From Desulfarculus baarsii DSM 2075 (GTDB taxonomy: Bacteria; Desulfobacterota; Desulfarculia; Desulfarculales; Desulfarculaceae): DNA of 64,000 nucleotides. Shown here piece after piece: positions 18,366 to 26,922 of the stretch. Under the pieces are notes generated by a model. The model was not told where the DNA came from. It did not search any database and saw nothing but the letters and a program-made list of their open reading frames with translations. The position numbers were made by a program, and so were the translations under genes. Position 1 is the first letter of the stretch; each line of letters begins with the position of its first letter. The DNA lies in contig NC_014365.1 in the NCBI RefSeq assembly GCF_000143965.1, positions 337,501 to 401,500 of the forward strand, in the 5' to 3' direction.

Positions 18366-20459
18366 TCAGAAGGCCAGGCTCACCCCGCCGTAGTAGAGCG
18401 TGCCGGGCAGGGGGTAATCCAGGCGGATATAGCATTCTTCGTTGAAGATGTTCTCCACCGCCGCCGAGAACGTCACGTCGGTTTTTTGGCAACGCACGGT
18501 GTAGGAGGCGCGGATGTTGTGCAGCCAATAGGGGTCCAGCTCGTACATGGGCTCGTACTTGGGCGTGGTGGCGGCCACCTGGGGCGGCACGCCCGGCGCG
18601 CCGCCGGCAAAGCGGCTGGAGACGAACTGTGACTGCCACTCCAGCAACAGCGGCTTGAGCGGCCGGCTGCGCAGGGTCAGGTTGAGCACGTGGTCCGGGG
18701 CGTTGAACAGCTCGTTTTTGCCATAGAGCTTTTCGGTGATCGGGTCGCCGCTGGTCTGGTTGGCCATCCAGGTGTAGATGGCCTCGGCCTCCAGGTATTG
18801 GCAGAAGGTGTAGACGCCGGCCAGCTCCATGCCCCACAGGCCGACGTTGTCGACGTTGTAGGTGGGCGGATAGGACACCGGGTAGATGTTCACGTAGTCG
18901 TCCAGGTCTTGATAGAAGAAGTTGATTTGCAGGGCGTGGTTTTGGCCGCTCTTGCGCAGGCCCAGTTCATAGTCCCAGCCCTTGGTGGCCTCCAGGTCGC
19001 CGATCATGTTTTTCCAGCCCTGGATATATTGGGCCGGGATCAGGCTGGCCGGCGCGCCGGCCGGCTGGGCCAGGCCGTAGTAGGCCCGCAGGACCGCCCG
19101 GCCGGCAAAGGAGATCAGCTCGTGGTTGCTGTGCCAGCGATAGAGGTCGGCCATGGTCGGGGCCTTGAAGACGTGGCCGGCAAAGGCGAAGGCCTGCCAG
19201 TCCTCGTTAAGGTCGTAGGTCAGGCTGGCCCGGGGCGAGAGGCCCTCGTCGGAGATGTCGGAGCCTGGGTTGATGTAGCCCCGGTCGGAGTCGATGGTGT
19301 TTTTGTAATAGTCGTAGCGCAGGCCCATGGTCAGATTGAGCTGGGGCAGCAGCCGCCAGGTGTCCTCGGCAAAGACGCCGGCCAAGTCCTGCTTCCATTC
19401 GATGCGCTCGGTTCCGTCGTTGTAATAGACCCAATCGGCCACGGCGTCGCCGTAGGTGTAGTCGGCGCCGATCTTCCAGGTGTGGTCGCCATGGGTGTGG
19501 TGGAGCTTGGCCTTGACCGAGGGCGTCTTGAAATCCAGGGCGTAGTCTTGATAATCGCCGGTGACCCAGCCGTTCTTGTAGCAGTCGTCGTCGCGCTTTT
19601 GCTGAAAATACGATGCGCTCAGGTCGACCCAGGCCGATTTGTAATCGGCGATGATGGTGTTTTCGTCGGTCTTGGTCTTGCTGCCGTCGGCGTAGCCCTG
19701 GGAGTTGCTCCAGATGTTCCAGTTGATGCGATCGTCCAGGGGCAGGCCCTCCTCGCGGCGGGTGGCGAAGCCGGTCAGGCGCAGGCTGCCGGCCTGGCCC
19801 AGGTCCACGCCCACCGCGCCGCTGACGTTGTATTGCTTGAGGTCGTTGTTTTCCAGGTAGGCCCCCCGGTCGCGGTAGGAGCCGCCGACAAACCAGTCGA
19901 ACTTGCCCTGCGAGCCCGAGTTGCTGGCGTTGACCTTGAAGTCGTCAAACGAGCCGTAGTTGAGCGCCGCCGTCGAGCGTAGCTGGCGGGCGCCCTTTTT
20001 GGTGATGATGTTGATCGTGCCGGCCAGGGTGTTGCCAAACTCCACCGAGCCGGCCCCGCGGATCACCTCGATGCGCTCGATGTTCTCCAGGGGGATCGAC
20101 TCCCACGGAAAGGAGTAGGCGTAGTATTTGCCCAGTTGGCCCATGGGCGAGCCGTCGATGAGCACGCGCATGTCCTGGTCGGTCAGGCCACGCAAAAAGA
20201 GCTGCCGGCCGTAGGACGACTCCTGGATGTAGATGGAGTTGCCGAGCTTGAGCAGATCGGTCAGATCGGTGATCTGGCCGGCGGGGATCTGCCTGCCCGG
20301 ATCGATGACCCCGGCCACCGGCGAGGCGTAGGAGTCCGAGCCGGTCAGGCTGGCCTTGACCTCCACCGGCGGCAGTTCGGCGTCGGCCAGGGCCGGCCGG
20401 GCCAGGGCCAGGGCCGCCAGCAGACAACACACTAGTAACGCGAGTTTTTTCCCAACCAC
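18366..20459 (-). CDS. TonB-dependent outer-membrane receptor
   Basis: 697 residues. A signal peptide (LALLVCCLLAALALARPALA) is followed by a TonB-box-like PPVEVKA, a plug domain (about 45-160, with the GLTDQDMRVLIDGSPMG and IERIEVIRGAGSVEFG elements) and a 22-strand barrel ending in phenylalanine (GGVSLAF). It imports a bulky chelate using TonB energy; it starts the operon with the TrmO-like protein, ABC transporter and methyltransferase. The GTG at 20459 is chosen because GGGAGG lies 6 bases upstream; the earlier ATG has none. Confidence 0.93.
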   Translation of the reverse strand: MVGKKLALLVCCLLAALALARPALADAELPPVEVKASLTGSDSYASPVAGVIDPGRQIPAGQITDLTDLLKLGNSIYIQESSYGRQLFLRGLTDQDMRVLIDGSPMGQLGKYYAYSFPWESIPLENIERIEVIRGAGSVEFGNTLAGTINIITKKGARQLRSTAALNYGSFDDFKVNASNSGSQGKFDWFVGGSYRDRGAYLENNDLKQYNVSGAVGVDLGQAGSLRLTGFATRREEGLPLDDRINWNIWSNSQGYADGSKTKTDENTIIADYKSAWVDLSASYFQQKRDDDCYKNGWVTGDYQDYALDFKTPSVKAKLHHTHGDHTWKIGADYTYGDAVADWVYYNDGTERIEWKQDLAGVFAEDTWRLLPQLNLTMGLRYDYYKNTIDSDRGYINPGSDISDEGLSPRASLTYDLNEDWQAFAFAGHVFKAPTMADLYRWHSNHELISFAGRAVLRAYYGLAQPAGAPASLIPAQYIQGWKNMIGDLEATKGWDYELGLRKSGQNHALQINFFYQDLDDYVNIYPVSYPPTYNVDNVGLWGMELAGVYTFCQYLEAEAIYTWMANQTSGDPITEKLYGKNELFNAPDHVLNLTLRSRPLKPLLLEWQSQFVSSRFAGGAPGVPPQVAATTPKYEPMYELDPYWLHNIRASYTVRCQKTDVTFSAAVENIFNEECYIRLDYPLPGTLYYGGVSLAF

Positions 20460-20601
20460 TTTATGCCTCCCTAAAAAGAAAAAACGCCGACGCCAACCGG
20501 ATGCGCCCACTCGCGCCGGCTAGGGAGCCTTCATGGCTTGTGCTGCGATTGTTTTGGTGGAAATTCAGCGTGGAGGCGCGGCTTCTGCCGCATGATGCTT
20601 G

Positions 20602-20630
20602 TGTCTACCCCAGGCCAAAGGACGTGTCAA
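20602..20630 (-). promoter_or_regulatory. Sigma-70 promoter of the TonB receptor operon
   Basis: On the minus strand TTGACA (20625-20630), a 17-base spacer, then TAGACA (20602-20607). The implied leader to the GTG at 20459 is about 135 bases. I found no Fur box, cobalamin or Moco riboswitch consensus in it, but the leader is long enough to hold a control element. Confidence 0.55.
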
Positions 20631-20677
20631 GGGCGGTGTTTGATGGCGGCGGGGCCAAGCTTTGCCGTGGCCGGGCC

Positions 20678-22243
20678 TCAGGCCCCGGCGGCGTCTGGCT
20701 TGTCGAGCTGGGCCGGGATGGTGGTCACGGGCAGGATCACCGTGAAGGTCGCGCCCTTGCCGGGCTGGCTGTAGACCATGATCCGCCCGCCGTGTTTGGC
20801 CACGATGCCCTGCGAGACGCTCAGGCCCAGGCCGGTGCCTTTGTAGCGGGCCTTGGTGGTGAAGAAGGGGTCGAAGACCGAGGGCAGGATGTGCTCCGGT
20901 ATGCCCGCGCCGAAGTCGATGACCTTGACCGCCACGTAGTGGGGCTCGTCGGCCGGGGCCAGCATGACCTGGATCTTGCCGCCCTTGGCCGAGGCGTCGA
21001 TGGCGTTCAAGATCAGGTTCAAAAAGACCTGACGCAGTTGCTGGCTGTCGCCGTGGACGCGGGGCAGGTTGTCGGAGGCCTGGAGTTCTATCTTGATGCC
21101 GCTGAGTTTGATCTGGTTGGAGGCCAGATAGATCGTCTCGCGCAGGAGCGAGGGCAGATCCAAGGGCTCGATGCGGCTGGAGCTTTCGCGGGCGAAGTCC
21201 AGCAGATTGCTGATGATCTTGCGGGCGCGGTTGGCTTCGGCCACCACGTCGCCGATCATCTCGCGGCGCTCGGCGTCGTCGAGCGAGTCGTAGTCTTCCT
21301 GCAGGACGTGGGCGGTGATGGTGATGTTGTTGAGGGGGTTGTTCAGTTCGTGGGCCACGCCGGCGGTGAGGGTGCCCACGGCGCGCATCTTGTGCGACTG
21401 GATCAGCACGGCCTCGCGGTGTTGCAGCTCCTCGACCATGGTGTTGATCGAAACGGCCAGGTCGGTGAACTCGTCGCGGTAGAACCTGGTGGGGGTGATC
21501 GGCCGGAAATCGCCCATGGCGATGCTGGCGGCGTGCTCTCCCAGGTGCTTGATGGCCCGCAGCATGCGCGTGCCCAGCAGGTAGGCGTTGGCCACCAGCG
21601 CCAACAACAGCAGGGCCAGGGCGTAGAACAGCACGCGCCGCGCGTTGCGGTTGGCCTCGGCCAGGGCGGCCCGTTCGCCGCCCAGCAGGGCCGAGGCGTC
21701 GGAGACCAGGCCCTGGCCCTCGGCGCGCATGCGTTTTTGCAGATCGTGCCGGGCCAGTTCGGCTTCGGGGGCGGGCGGCGCGTTTTTCAGGGCGGCCAGC
21801 TTTTCCAGCAGCCCCTGATAGGACATGAGCTTGGGCGACATGACCTGGCTCCAGTCGCCGCCCATCACCGCGGCCAGCTCGCCGGCGTTGCGGCTGAGGA
21901 TCTGTTCGGCGGTGAAGATGTGCTCCAGGGCCTCGTCCAGGCCCCGGCCGTAGAGCAGGTAGTTCTTTTCGTAGCGCCGGGCCTGTTCGACCTCCATGAC
22001 GTAATCGCTGACGATCTCCAGAAAGCGCGTGGAGCGCTCCATGCGGTGGAAGTTGTAGACCATGCTGGCGGCCACGCCGGCGGCCATGATGAAGGCCGCC
22101 AAAAAGCCCAGGTAGATCTGTAGGCGCAGGCTGATCAGCGGCCGGTTCATCAGGGCGCGGATGTTGTCGGCGGTCTGGCGGTCGTGGACCGGGTCGCCGA
22201 TGGGCGATGGGCAATCGAACATTTCCGGCGTCAGGCTGGTCAT
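20678..22243 (-). CDS. Membrane sensor histidine kinase
   Basis: 521 residues: membrane helices at about 42-62 and 204-224 enclosing a helical periplasmic sensor domain, HAMP (about 225-275), HisKA with phospho-acceptor H298 in GVAHELNNPLNNI, and an HATPase domain with N-box NLILNAIDAS, G1 DFGAGIPEHI and G2 GTGLGLSVSQGI. It lies 18 bases after the CheY-like regulator on the same strand and is the last gene of the sigma-54-linked cluster. The likely partners are the adjacent single-domain regulator or the NtrC-like regulator at 26923-28269. Confidence 0.92.
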   Translation of the reverse strand: MTSLTPEMFDCPSPIGDPVHDRQTADNIRALMNRPLISLRLQIYLGFLAAFIMAAGVAASMVYNFHRMERSTRFLEIVSDYVMEVEQARRYEKNYLLYGRGLDEALEHIFTAEQILSRNAGELAAVMGGDWSQVMSPKLMSYQGLLEKLAALKNAPPAPEAELARHDLQKRMRAEGQGLVSDASALLGGERAALAEANRNARRVLFYALALLLLALVANAYLLGTRMLRAIKHLGEHAASIAMGDFRPITPTRFYRDEFTDLAVSINTMVEELQHREAVLIQSHKMRAVGTLTAGVAHELNNPLNNITITAHVLQEDYDSLDDAERREMIGDVVAEANRARKIISNLLDFARESSSRIEPLDLPSLLRETIYLASNQIKLSGIKIELQASDNLPRVHGDSQQLRQVFLNLILNAIDASAKGGKIQVMLAPADEPHYVAVKVIDFGAGIPEHILPSVFDPFFTTKARYKGTGLGLSVSQGIVAKHGGRIMVYSQPGKGATFTVILPVTTIPAQLDKPDAAGA

Positions 22244-22261
22244 GTCGGTGATCCTTGATGG

Positions 22262-22672
22262 CTATTGGCCGGTTTGGGCGTCGGGGGCGCTCAAGGGCTG
22301 GCCCAGGGCCTGGGCGGCCTTGGCGATGACCTCGCGCAGGTCGTCGGGCTTGAAGGGCTTGGCGATGAAGTCGAAGGCGCCCTTGTCCATGGCCTCGCGG
22401 GCCAGCGACATCATGGCGTAGCCGGTGATCATGATCACCTTGCAGTTGGGCCAGCGCTCGTGGACGAACTCCAGCACCTGCAGGCCGTCGATCTCGTCCA
22501 TGCGGATGTCGGTGACCACGACCTGGAATTCTTTTTTGGCGATGCGGGCCAGGGCCTTTTCCGGATCCTCGAAGACCTCCACCGCGCAGCCGATCTTGGC
22601 CAGGGCGGGGGCCAGCCGCCGGCCCACGATGGGCTCGTCGTCCAAAAGCAACACTTCGAGCAACTGGCTCAT
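22262..22672 (-). CDS. Single-domain CheY-like response regulator
   Basis: 136 residues. The acidic pocket is LLLDDEP, the phospho-acceptor is D55 in VVVTDIRMDEIDG, with T in MITGYA and lysine in AKPFKPDDL. There is no output domain, so it may act by protein contact or as a phosphate relay or sink. Excellent ribosome-binding site (GGAGGTG). It sits between the cytidylate-kinase-like genes and the histidine kinase. Confidence 0.92.
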   Translation of the reverse strand: MSQLLEVLLLDDEPIVGRRLAPALAKIGCAVEVFEDPEKALARIAKKEFQVVVTDIRMDEIDGLQVLEFVHERWPNCKVIMITGYAMMSLAREAMDKGAFDFIAKPFKPDDLREVIAKAAQALGQPLSAPDAQTGQ

Positions 22673-22732
22673 TGGCTCACCTCCGTGATTTCAATAATGA
22701 ACGCCTTGCGCGACCCGTGGCAAGGGCCGCCT

Positions 22733-23527
22733 CTAACGACCGCTCTGGGCGGCGCTGCCGAAAAAGTCGTTGATCACATGGACTTCCACGTAATTGACCC
22801 CGGGGGCCTGACTGGCCAGCTCGCGCACGGCCAGTTGCTTTTTGCGCTGGCCGCGGCCGATGGCCGCCACGCGCACCACCACCCCGCCGTCGGAGACGTC
22901 GACCTTGGCCTCGGGGAACTTGGCCAAGAGCCGTTGGCGCACCTTGGCGGCCAGGGCCTTGTCGGCCAGGCACTTGCGCGAATAGGTCATGGCCTGGAAC
23001 TTTGGGTAGCCGGCGGCCTCGGCGATGATGGCCACGGCCTGGGCCGGCTCCAGGCTGGCCAGGGAAAGGACCATGTCGTAGTTGTCGGGGTCGGTGTCGT
23101 CCAGACCGAAGGCCTCCAGCGACAGGCGGCGGCGGCGCTCCTGTTGGCGGCGGTCGGGTTTGTCCTGGCCCTGGCCGTCGCCGGGGCCGGCCAGCAGGCG
23201 CACGCGCAGGGCGTGGCTGACCCCGGCCAGGTAGGCGTGGGCGCCCAGGCCCACGCAGACCACGTTGTCGGCGCTCAGGCGCTCCAGGCAGGCCGCCCGG
23301 ACGTGGGTCAACAAGGCCTGGCGTTGCCGGGCGCGCATGGCGAAAAAGCCGGGCGGCTCGTCCAGGGCCCGGAGCAGGTCTTTTTCGCTGACGCCGTGTT
23401 CGGCGGCGATCTGACCCAGGATTTCGCGGCCCACCAGGGCGTAGCCCAAGCTGTCGGCCACGCCCCGGGCCGCCAGGGTTTCCTGTTGGGGCGAATCGGA
23501 AGAAATGGCGATTATGGGCATTTCCAT
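22733..23527 (-). CDS. Cytidylate-kinase-like protein with BON-like C-terminus (copy 1)
   Basis: 264 residues related to the cytidylate-kinase-like family (PF13189 type), with the same order of helices as the next gene upstream. The nucleotide-binding loop is strongly degenerate: AISSDSPQQETLAARGVA replaces GxxGSGKS. The last 70 residues (VRQRLLAKFP to GVNYVEVHVIND) look like a BON domain: two helices and three strands ending in a GVxxVE pattern. Both recognitions are by eye. Loss of the P-loop suggests a non-catalytic nucleotide sensor or scaffold, linked to the SLC13 permease encoded two genes upstream. Confidence 0.6.
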   Translation of the reverse strand: MEMPIIAISSDSPQQETLAARGVADSLGYALVGREILGQIAAEHGVSEKDLLRALDEPPGFFAMRARQRQALLTHVRAACLERLSADNVVCVGLGAHAYLAGVSHALRVRLLAGPGDGQGQDKPDRRQQERRRRLSLEAFGLDDTDPDNYDMVLSLASLEPAQAVAIIAEAAGYPKFQAMTYSRKCLADKALAAKVRQRLLAKFPEAKVDVSDGGVVVRVAAIGRGQRKKQLAVRELASQAPGVNYVEVHVINDFFGSAAQSGR

Positions 23528-23573
23528 GCATCCTCTCCGGCCGAGCCCGGCCTTGGCGGCCGCGGCCTGGCCA

Positions 23574-24377
23574 TCAAACCGCTTCCGGCGGGGGGGCCTG
23601 GCCCGCCCGCGCCTCGATGTGATTGATCCCGGCCAGCCGCCCGGCGATGGCCGTCAGCTTGTCTTCCAGGCGCGCGCCCTTGGCGGCGTAGACGACGACG
23701 TTGCCGAACTCGCTGGCCACGGCCACGTCAAAGACGTCGTCGCGCACCAGTTCGGCCTTGATCTGGCAGGCCAGGGCCAGGTCGTCCATGACGCGCTGGG
23801 CCTGGGGCGTGGTTTGCATCTCGGGGGCCTGGGCCGCCTGGACGATCAGGTCGGCGGCGGTTTCCTGGCTCAGGCGGCCGATGTGCAGCACCAGGTCGTA
23901 GAGCGCCGCGTCCCAGGGGTCGACGCCGTAGAGGCTCTGGGTCCACTTGCGGCGTTCGGCGTCGTCTTTTTGCAGCAGGGCGCGGGCCTCGGCGGCGCTC
24001 AGGTTTTCGCGGGCCATCTCGGCGGCGACGCGGGATTCCATGTCGGCGATGATGCGCACGCGCAGCACGTGGGGCGCGCCGGGCAGCAGCAGGTGGCCGG
24101 CCAGGCCGTGGTAGACCAGGTTGTCGGCCTTGGCCTGGCTGGTCAGGGCGCTTTGGATATAGGCCAGATAGCGCTGCTTGCCGTGGGTGAAGCGCTCGAG
24201 GATCGAGGGCGCGTCGTGGATGGCCCGCACCAGCTTGACCTCGGGTATGCGAAAGCGGTCCGAGGCCTCCAGGAGCACGTCGCGGCTGGTCAGCCGATAG
24301 CCCAGGCGCTGGGCCACGGCTTCGGCCACGGCGCGGCCCATGCTGTAGGAGCCTCGGGATATGGTGATGATGGCCAT
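23574..24377 (-). CDS. Cytidylate-kinase-like protein with BON-like C-terminus (copy 2)
   Basis: 267 residues, paralogous to the following gene. The N-terminal IITISRGSYSMGRAVAEAVAQ keeps the ISRxxGSGG-like pattern of PF13189 proteins, though without the lysine of a true Walker A. The middle region includes the family-like GLAGHLLLPGAPHVLRVRIIADMESRV. The C-terminus (IKAELVRDDVFDVAVASEFGNVVVY to GINHIEAR) resembles a BON domain. The ATG at 24377 has GGAGG 8 bases upstream; the frame also opens with a TTG two codons earlier. It lies 27 bases after the SLC13 gene and is clearly co-transcribed. Confidence 0.65.
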   Translation of the reverse strand: MAIITISRGSYSMGRAVAEAVAQRLGYRLTSRDVLLEASDRFRIPEVKLVRAIHDAPSILERFTHGKQRYLAYIQSALTSQAKADNLVYHGLAGHLLLPGAPHVLRVRIIADMESRVAAEMARENLSAAEARALLQKDDAERRKWTQSLYGVDPWDAALYDLVLHIGRLSQETAADLIVQAAQAPEMQTTPQAQRVMDDLALACQIKAELVRDDVFDVAVASEFGNVVVYAAKGARLEDKLTAIAGRLAGINHIEARAGQAPPPEAV

Positions 24378-24404
24378 GGCCAAATCCTCCCTTGCCGATT
24401 GGGT

Positions 24405-26210
24405 TTAGAAGAACAAGTAGAGCATGGCGATCATGACCGCCAAAAAGACCACGCTGATCAACCCGCCGGCCTTCATGAAGTCCACGCTGCGATAGCGGCC
24501 CGGGCCCATGTAGAGGGCGTTGACCTGGTGGGTGGGCAAAATGAACGAGTTGCTGGTGGCCAGGCCCACGACCATGGCCGCCATGCGCGGATCGGCCCCG
24601 GCGGCCAGGGCCATGTTGACCACCAACGGCACCAACAGCACCGTGGCCCCGACGTTGCTGATGACCAAGGTGAAGGCCGTCGACAACAGGCCGATCACCG
24701 CCAAGAGCACGATGGGCGGCACCACGCCGATGGCCCCCAGCACGGCGTGGGCGATCCAGGCCGCCGCGCCGGATTTTTCGGTGGCGATGCCCAGGGGGAT
24801 CAGGCCGGCCAGCAAAAAGACCGTGCGCCAGTCCACCGAGGCGTAGGCCTCGTCGATGGTCAGAACCTTGGTGAGGATCATGCCCAGGGCCCCGGTCATC
24901 AGGCACACCGAAAGCTGGATGTTGAACACCAGGATCATCACCAGGGCCACCGCCAGCCACAGCCCGGCGAAGATGGCCTTTTCGGGCCGTAGTTGCTCGG
25001 CGTCGATGGGCGTGGTGAACAGCAGGCCGCCCTCGGCGTGCAGGGTTTGCAACCGCTTCCACGAGCCTTGCAGCAAGATGGCGTCGCCCACGCGCAGGGG
25101 AATCTGGCCCAGCTCGGCGCGGTAGGTCTCGCCCTGGCGGTGGACGGCCAAGGGCGTGACGCGGAAGCGGTCGGCCAGGTTGAGTTGGTTGAGCGTCTTG
25201 CCGGCCAGGGCCGAGCGCGGGGCCACCACGGCCTCGACCACGCCCGAGGCGTGTTCGGCCAAGGCGTTTTTGAACACATCCAGCTCGGGCCGCAGGGTCA
25301 TGCCTTCTTCCTCGGCCATGCGCCGCACGTCGCGCTCCTGGCCGTGCACGGCCAGGCAGGCCCGCGAGCGGATCTGCTGGTCGGGCGCGGGGTTCATCAC
25401 GCGAAAGTCGGGCGGCTCGGTCAGGCCGACCACGTTGACCAGATAGCGCCGGCGCAGGCCGTCGACGGTGACCGGCTCGCGGTAGTGGGTGAAATCATCG
25501 GGGGTGATCAGCTCCCAGGGCCCGCCCAGGTCGTCGGTGATCTGGGCGGCGGCCGGCCGCGCGGCCTGGTCGGCGCTGTCGTCGGCCTTGCCGCCGGGCA
25601 GAATGAAGCGGCCAAAGAGCACGAAACAGCCGATGCCGCTGGCCACCAGGGCCAGGCCCACGGGCGTGACCTCGAAGAGGCCAAAGGGCCGCAGATTGAA
25701 GGGGACGATCAAGTCGTTGAGCAAAATCAGCGGGCTGGAGCCGACCAGGGTGATCGTGCCGCCCAGGATGGCCGAAAAGCCGATGGGCATGAGTAGCTTG
25801 CTGATGGGAATCTTGAGGTTTTTGCTGATGCGCTGCACCGCCGGCAGGAACAGGGCCGCCGCGCCGATGTTCTGCATGAAGCTGGAGATGCCGGCCACGG
25901 TCAGCGAGATGAAGATGATGATGCGCGACTGGCTCTTGCCGGCCAGGCGCACGATGGGCCCCACCAGGCGGTTGATCACGCCGGTGCGGTCGAGCCCCGC
26001 GCCGATGATGATCACCGCGATGATCGAGACCACCGCGTTGCTGGACAGGCCCGAAAAGGCCTCCTTGGGCGTGACCAGGCCCAGCAGCGGCAGGACGACC
26101 ATCATGATGATGGCCACCACGTCCACCCGCACCCACTCCACCACGAACAAAAACACCGCCACGGCGATCATCGCCATGACCATAATCATTTCTGGCGTCA
26201 GTTGCGGCAT
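24405..26210 (-). CDS. SLC13-family anion permease with internal RCK-C (TrkA-C) domains
   Basis: 601 residues. Two blocks of membrane helices (about 8-205 and 400-600) flank a soluble region (about 215-385) that reads as two RCK_C domains: SGVVEAVVAPRSALAGKTLNQLNL and LGQIPLRVGDAILLQGSW are the clearest parts. This is the SLC13/CitT-type layout used for sulfate or dicarboxylate uptake. The ATG at 26210 has AGGTG six bases upstream; a GTG at 26219 is the alternative. Its place between a Usp-like protein and kinase-like proteins under a sigma-54 promoter suggests regulated uptake of an anion, sulfate being one candidate (inference). Confidence 0.85.
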   Translation of the reverse strand: MPQLTPEMIMVMAMIAVAVFLFVVEWVRVDVVAIIMMVVLPLLGLVTPKEAFSGLSSNAVVSIIAVIIIGAGLDRTGVINRLVGPIVRLAGKSQSRIIIFISLTVAGISSFMQNIGAAALFLPAVQRISKNLKIPISKLLMPIGFSAILGGTITLVGSSPLILLNDLIVPFNLRPFGLFEVTPVGLALVASGIGCFVLFGRFILPGGKADDSADQAARPAAAQITDDLGGPWELITPDDFTHYREPVTVDGLRRRYLVNVVGLTEPPDFRVMNPAPDQQIRSRACLAVHGQERDVRRMAEEEGMTLRPELDVFKNALAEHASGVVEAVVAPRSALAGKTLNQLNLADRFRVTPLAVHRQGETYRAELGQIPLRVGDAILLQGSWKRLQTLHAEGGLLFTTPIDAEQLRPEKAIFAGLWLAVALVMILVFNIQLSVCLMTGALGMILTKVLTIDEAYASVDWRTVFLLAGLIPLGIATEKSGAAAWIAHAVLGAIGVVPPIVLLAVIGLLSTAFTLVISNVGATVLLVPLVVNMALAAGADPRMAAMVVGLATSNSFILPTHQVNALYMGPGRYRSVDFMKAGGLISVVFLAVMIAMLYLFF

Positions 26211-26242
26211 GTGTTTCACCTAACGTTTCGCGTGAGTTGAGA

Positions 26243-26671
26243 TCAGCTTCCGCGGCCTTCCGAGCCGTCGTCGCGGCTGGCCACCGTCCACAGCGGGCAT
26301 TCCAGCAGGCCGGCGGTTTTTTCCAGCCAATGGCCGTGCCGCCCGCCGGCCAGCTCGTGGCCGCTGCCCCAGATCAGGGCCTGGAACGGCGGGCGCTGGG
26401 CCAGGAAACGCAGCAGCTCGCGCCTGGGTTGGCCCAGGCGTAGCGTCGCCTCGGCGGCCACGCCTCGCTCCACGAAGCGGCTGGCCAGCCGGTCCAGGGC
26501 CTGGACGGCGCGGCGCTCCAGCTCCGGTTGGCGGTTCGCGGCCGGGGGCGGCTCGACGACCATCAGCAGCTTGGCCTCGGCCGCCAGGCGCTGGGCCAGT
26601 TCGGCGGCGAAATCCAGCGCCTGGGCGCAGACGATTTCGTTTTCCATGACCACCAGGATTGCTCGGGGCAT
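26243..26671 (-). CDS. Universal stress protein-like protein
   Basis: 142 residues with an alpha/beta Usp-like pattern: ILVVMENEIVCAQALDFAAELAQRL at the N-terminus, LRLGQPRRELLRFLA in the middle and a C-terminal strand ECPLWTVAS. The ATP-binding GxxGx9G(S/T) signature is weak (IWGSGHELAGG), so ATP binding is uncertain. GGAGG precedes the ATG at 26671. It is the first gene after the sigma-54 promoter and probably regulates, or responds together with, the SLC13 permease. Confidence 0.65.
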   Translation of the reverse strand: MPRAILVVMENEIVCAQALDFAAELAQRLAAEAKLLMVVEPPPAANRQPELERRAVQALDRLASRFVERGVAAEATLRLGQPRRELLRFLAQRPPFQALIWGSGHELAGGRHGHWLEKTAGLLECPLWTVASRDDGSEGRGS

Positions 26672-26705
26672 CGCGCCACCACCTCCGTTTGCCGACCATA
26701 CAACG

Positions 26706-26722
26706 GGCAAGGGCCGTGCCAA
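26706..26722 (-). promoter_or_regulatory. Sigma-54 (-24/-12) promoter
   Basis: On the minus strand the sequence TTGGCACGGCCCTTGCC matches the sigma-54 consensus TTGGCACGN4TTGC exactly, with correct GG-to-GC spacing. Transcription would begin about 12 bases beyond the GC element, giving a leader of about 25 bases to the Usp-like gene. The upstream gene encodes a sigma-54 activator. Confidence 0.85.
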
Positions 26723-26801
26723 CGGTGGGTTTGGCGATTTATCAGACGGGAATTATTGGTTATTTGACGATGACGCCGCCGTGTTGGCGCGCGGCCGCCG
26801 A

Positions 26802-26920
26802 GTTGCCGATTGCAACGGTTTTCGCAAGCATCCGCCGGCCGAGGGGCCAAAAGCCCGCGCTGGCGCGGCCGGGGAACAAAACGTTGCGCCAGGGAAACGC
26901 GGCGTTTGATCCGCGCAACG
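26802..26920 (-). promoter_or_regulatory. Candidate upstream activator sites (two dyads)
   Basis: Dyad 1: GTTGC (26802-26806) and GCAAC (26812-26816), 5-base gap. Dyad 2: CGTTGCGC (26882-26889) and GCGCAACG (26913-26920). Both share a GTTGC/GCAAC half-site and lie about 80-215 bases upstream of the sigma-54 promoter, the usual range for an NtrC-type enhancer. Dyad 2 is also close to the regulator's stop codon and could partly be a transcript-end hairpin. Confidence 0.4.
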
Positions 26921-26922
26921 GA

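Noticed and set aside
20501-22123. 540-codon plus-strand frame opposite the histidine kinase
   Set aside because: Antisense shadow; the kinase has all catalytic boxes on the minus strand.
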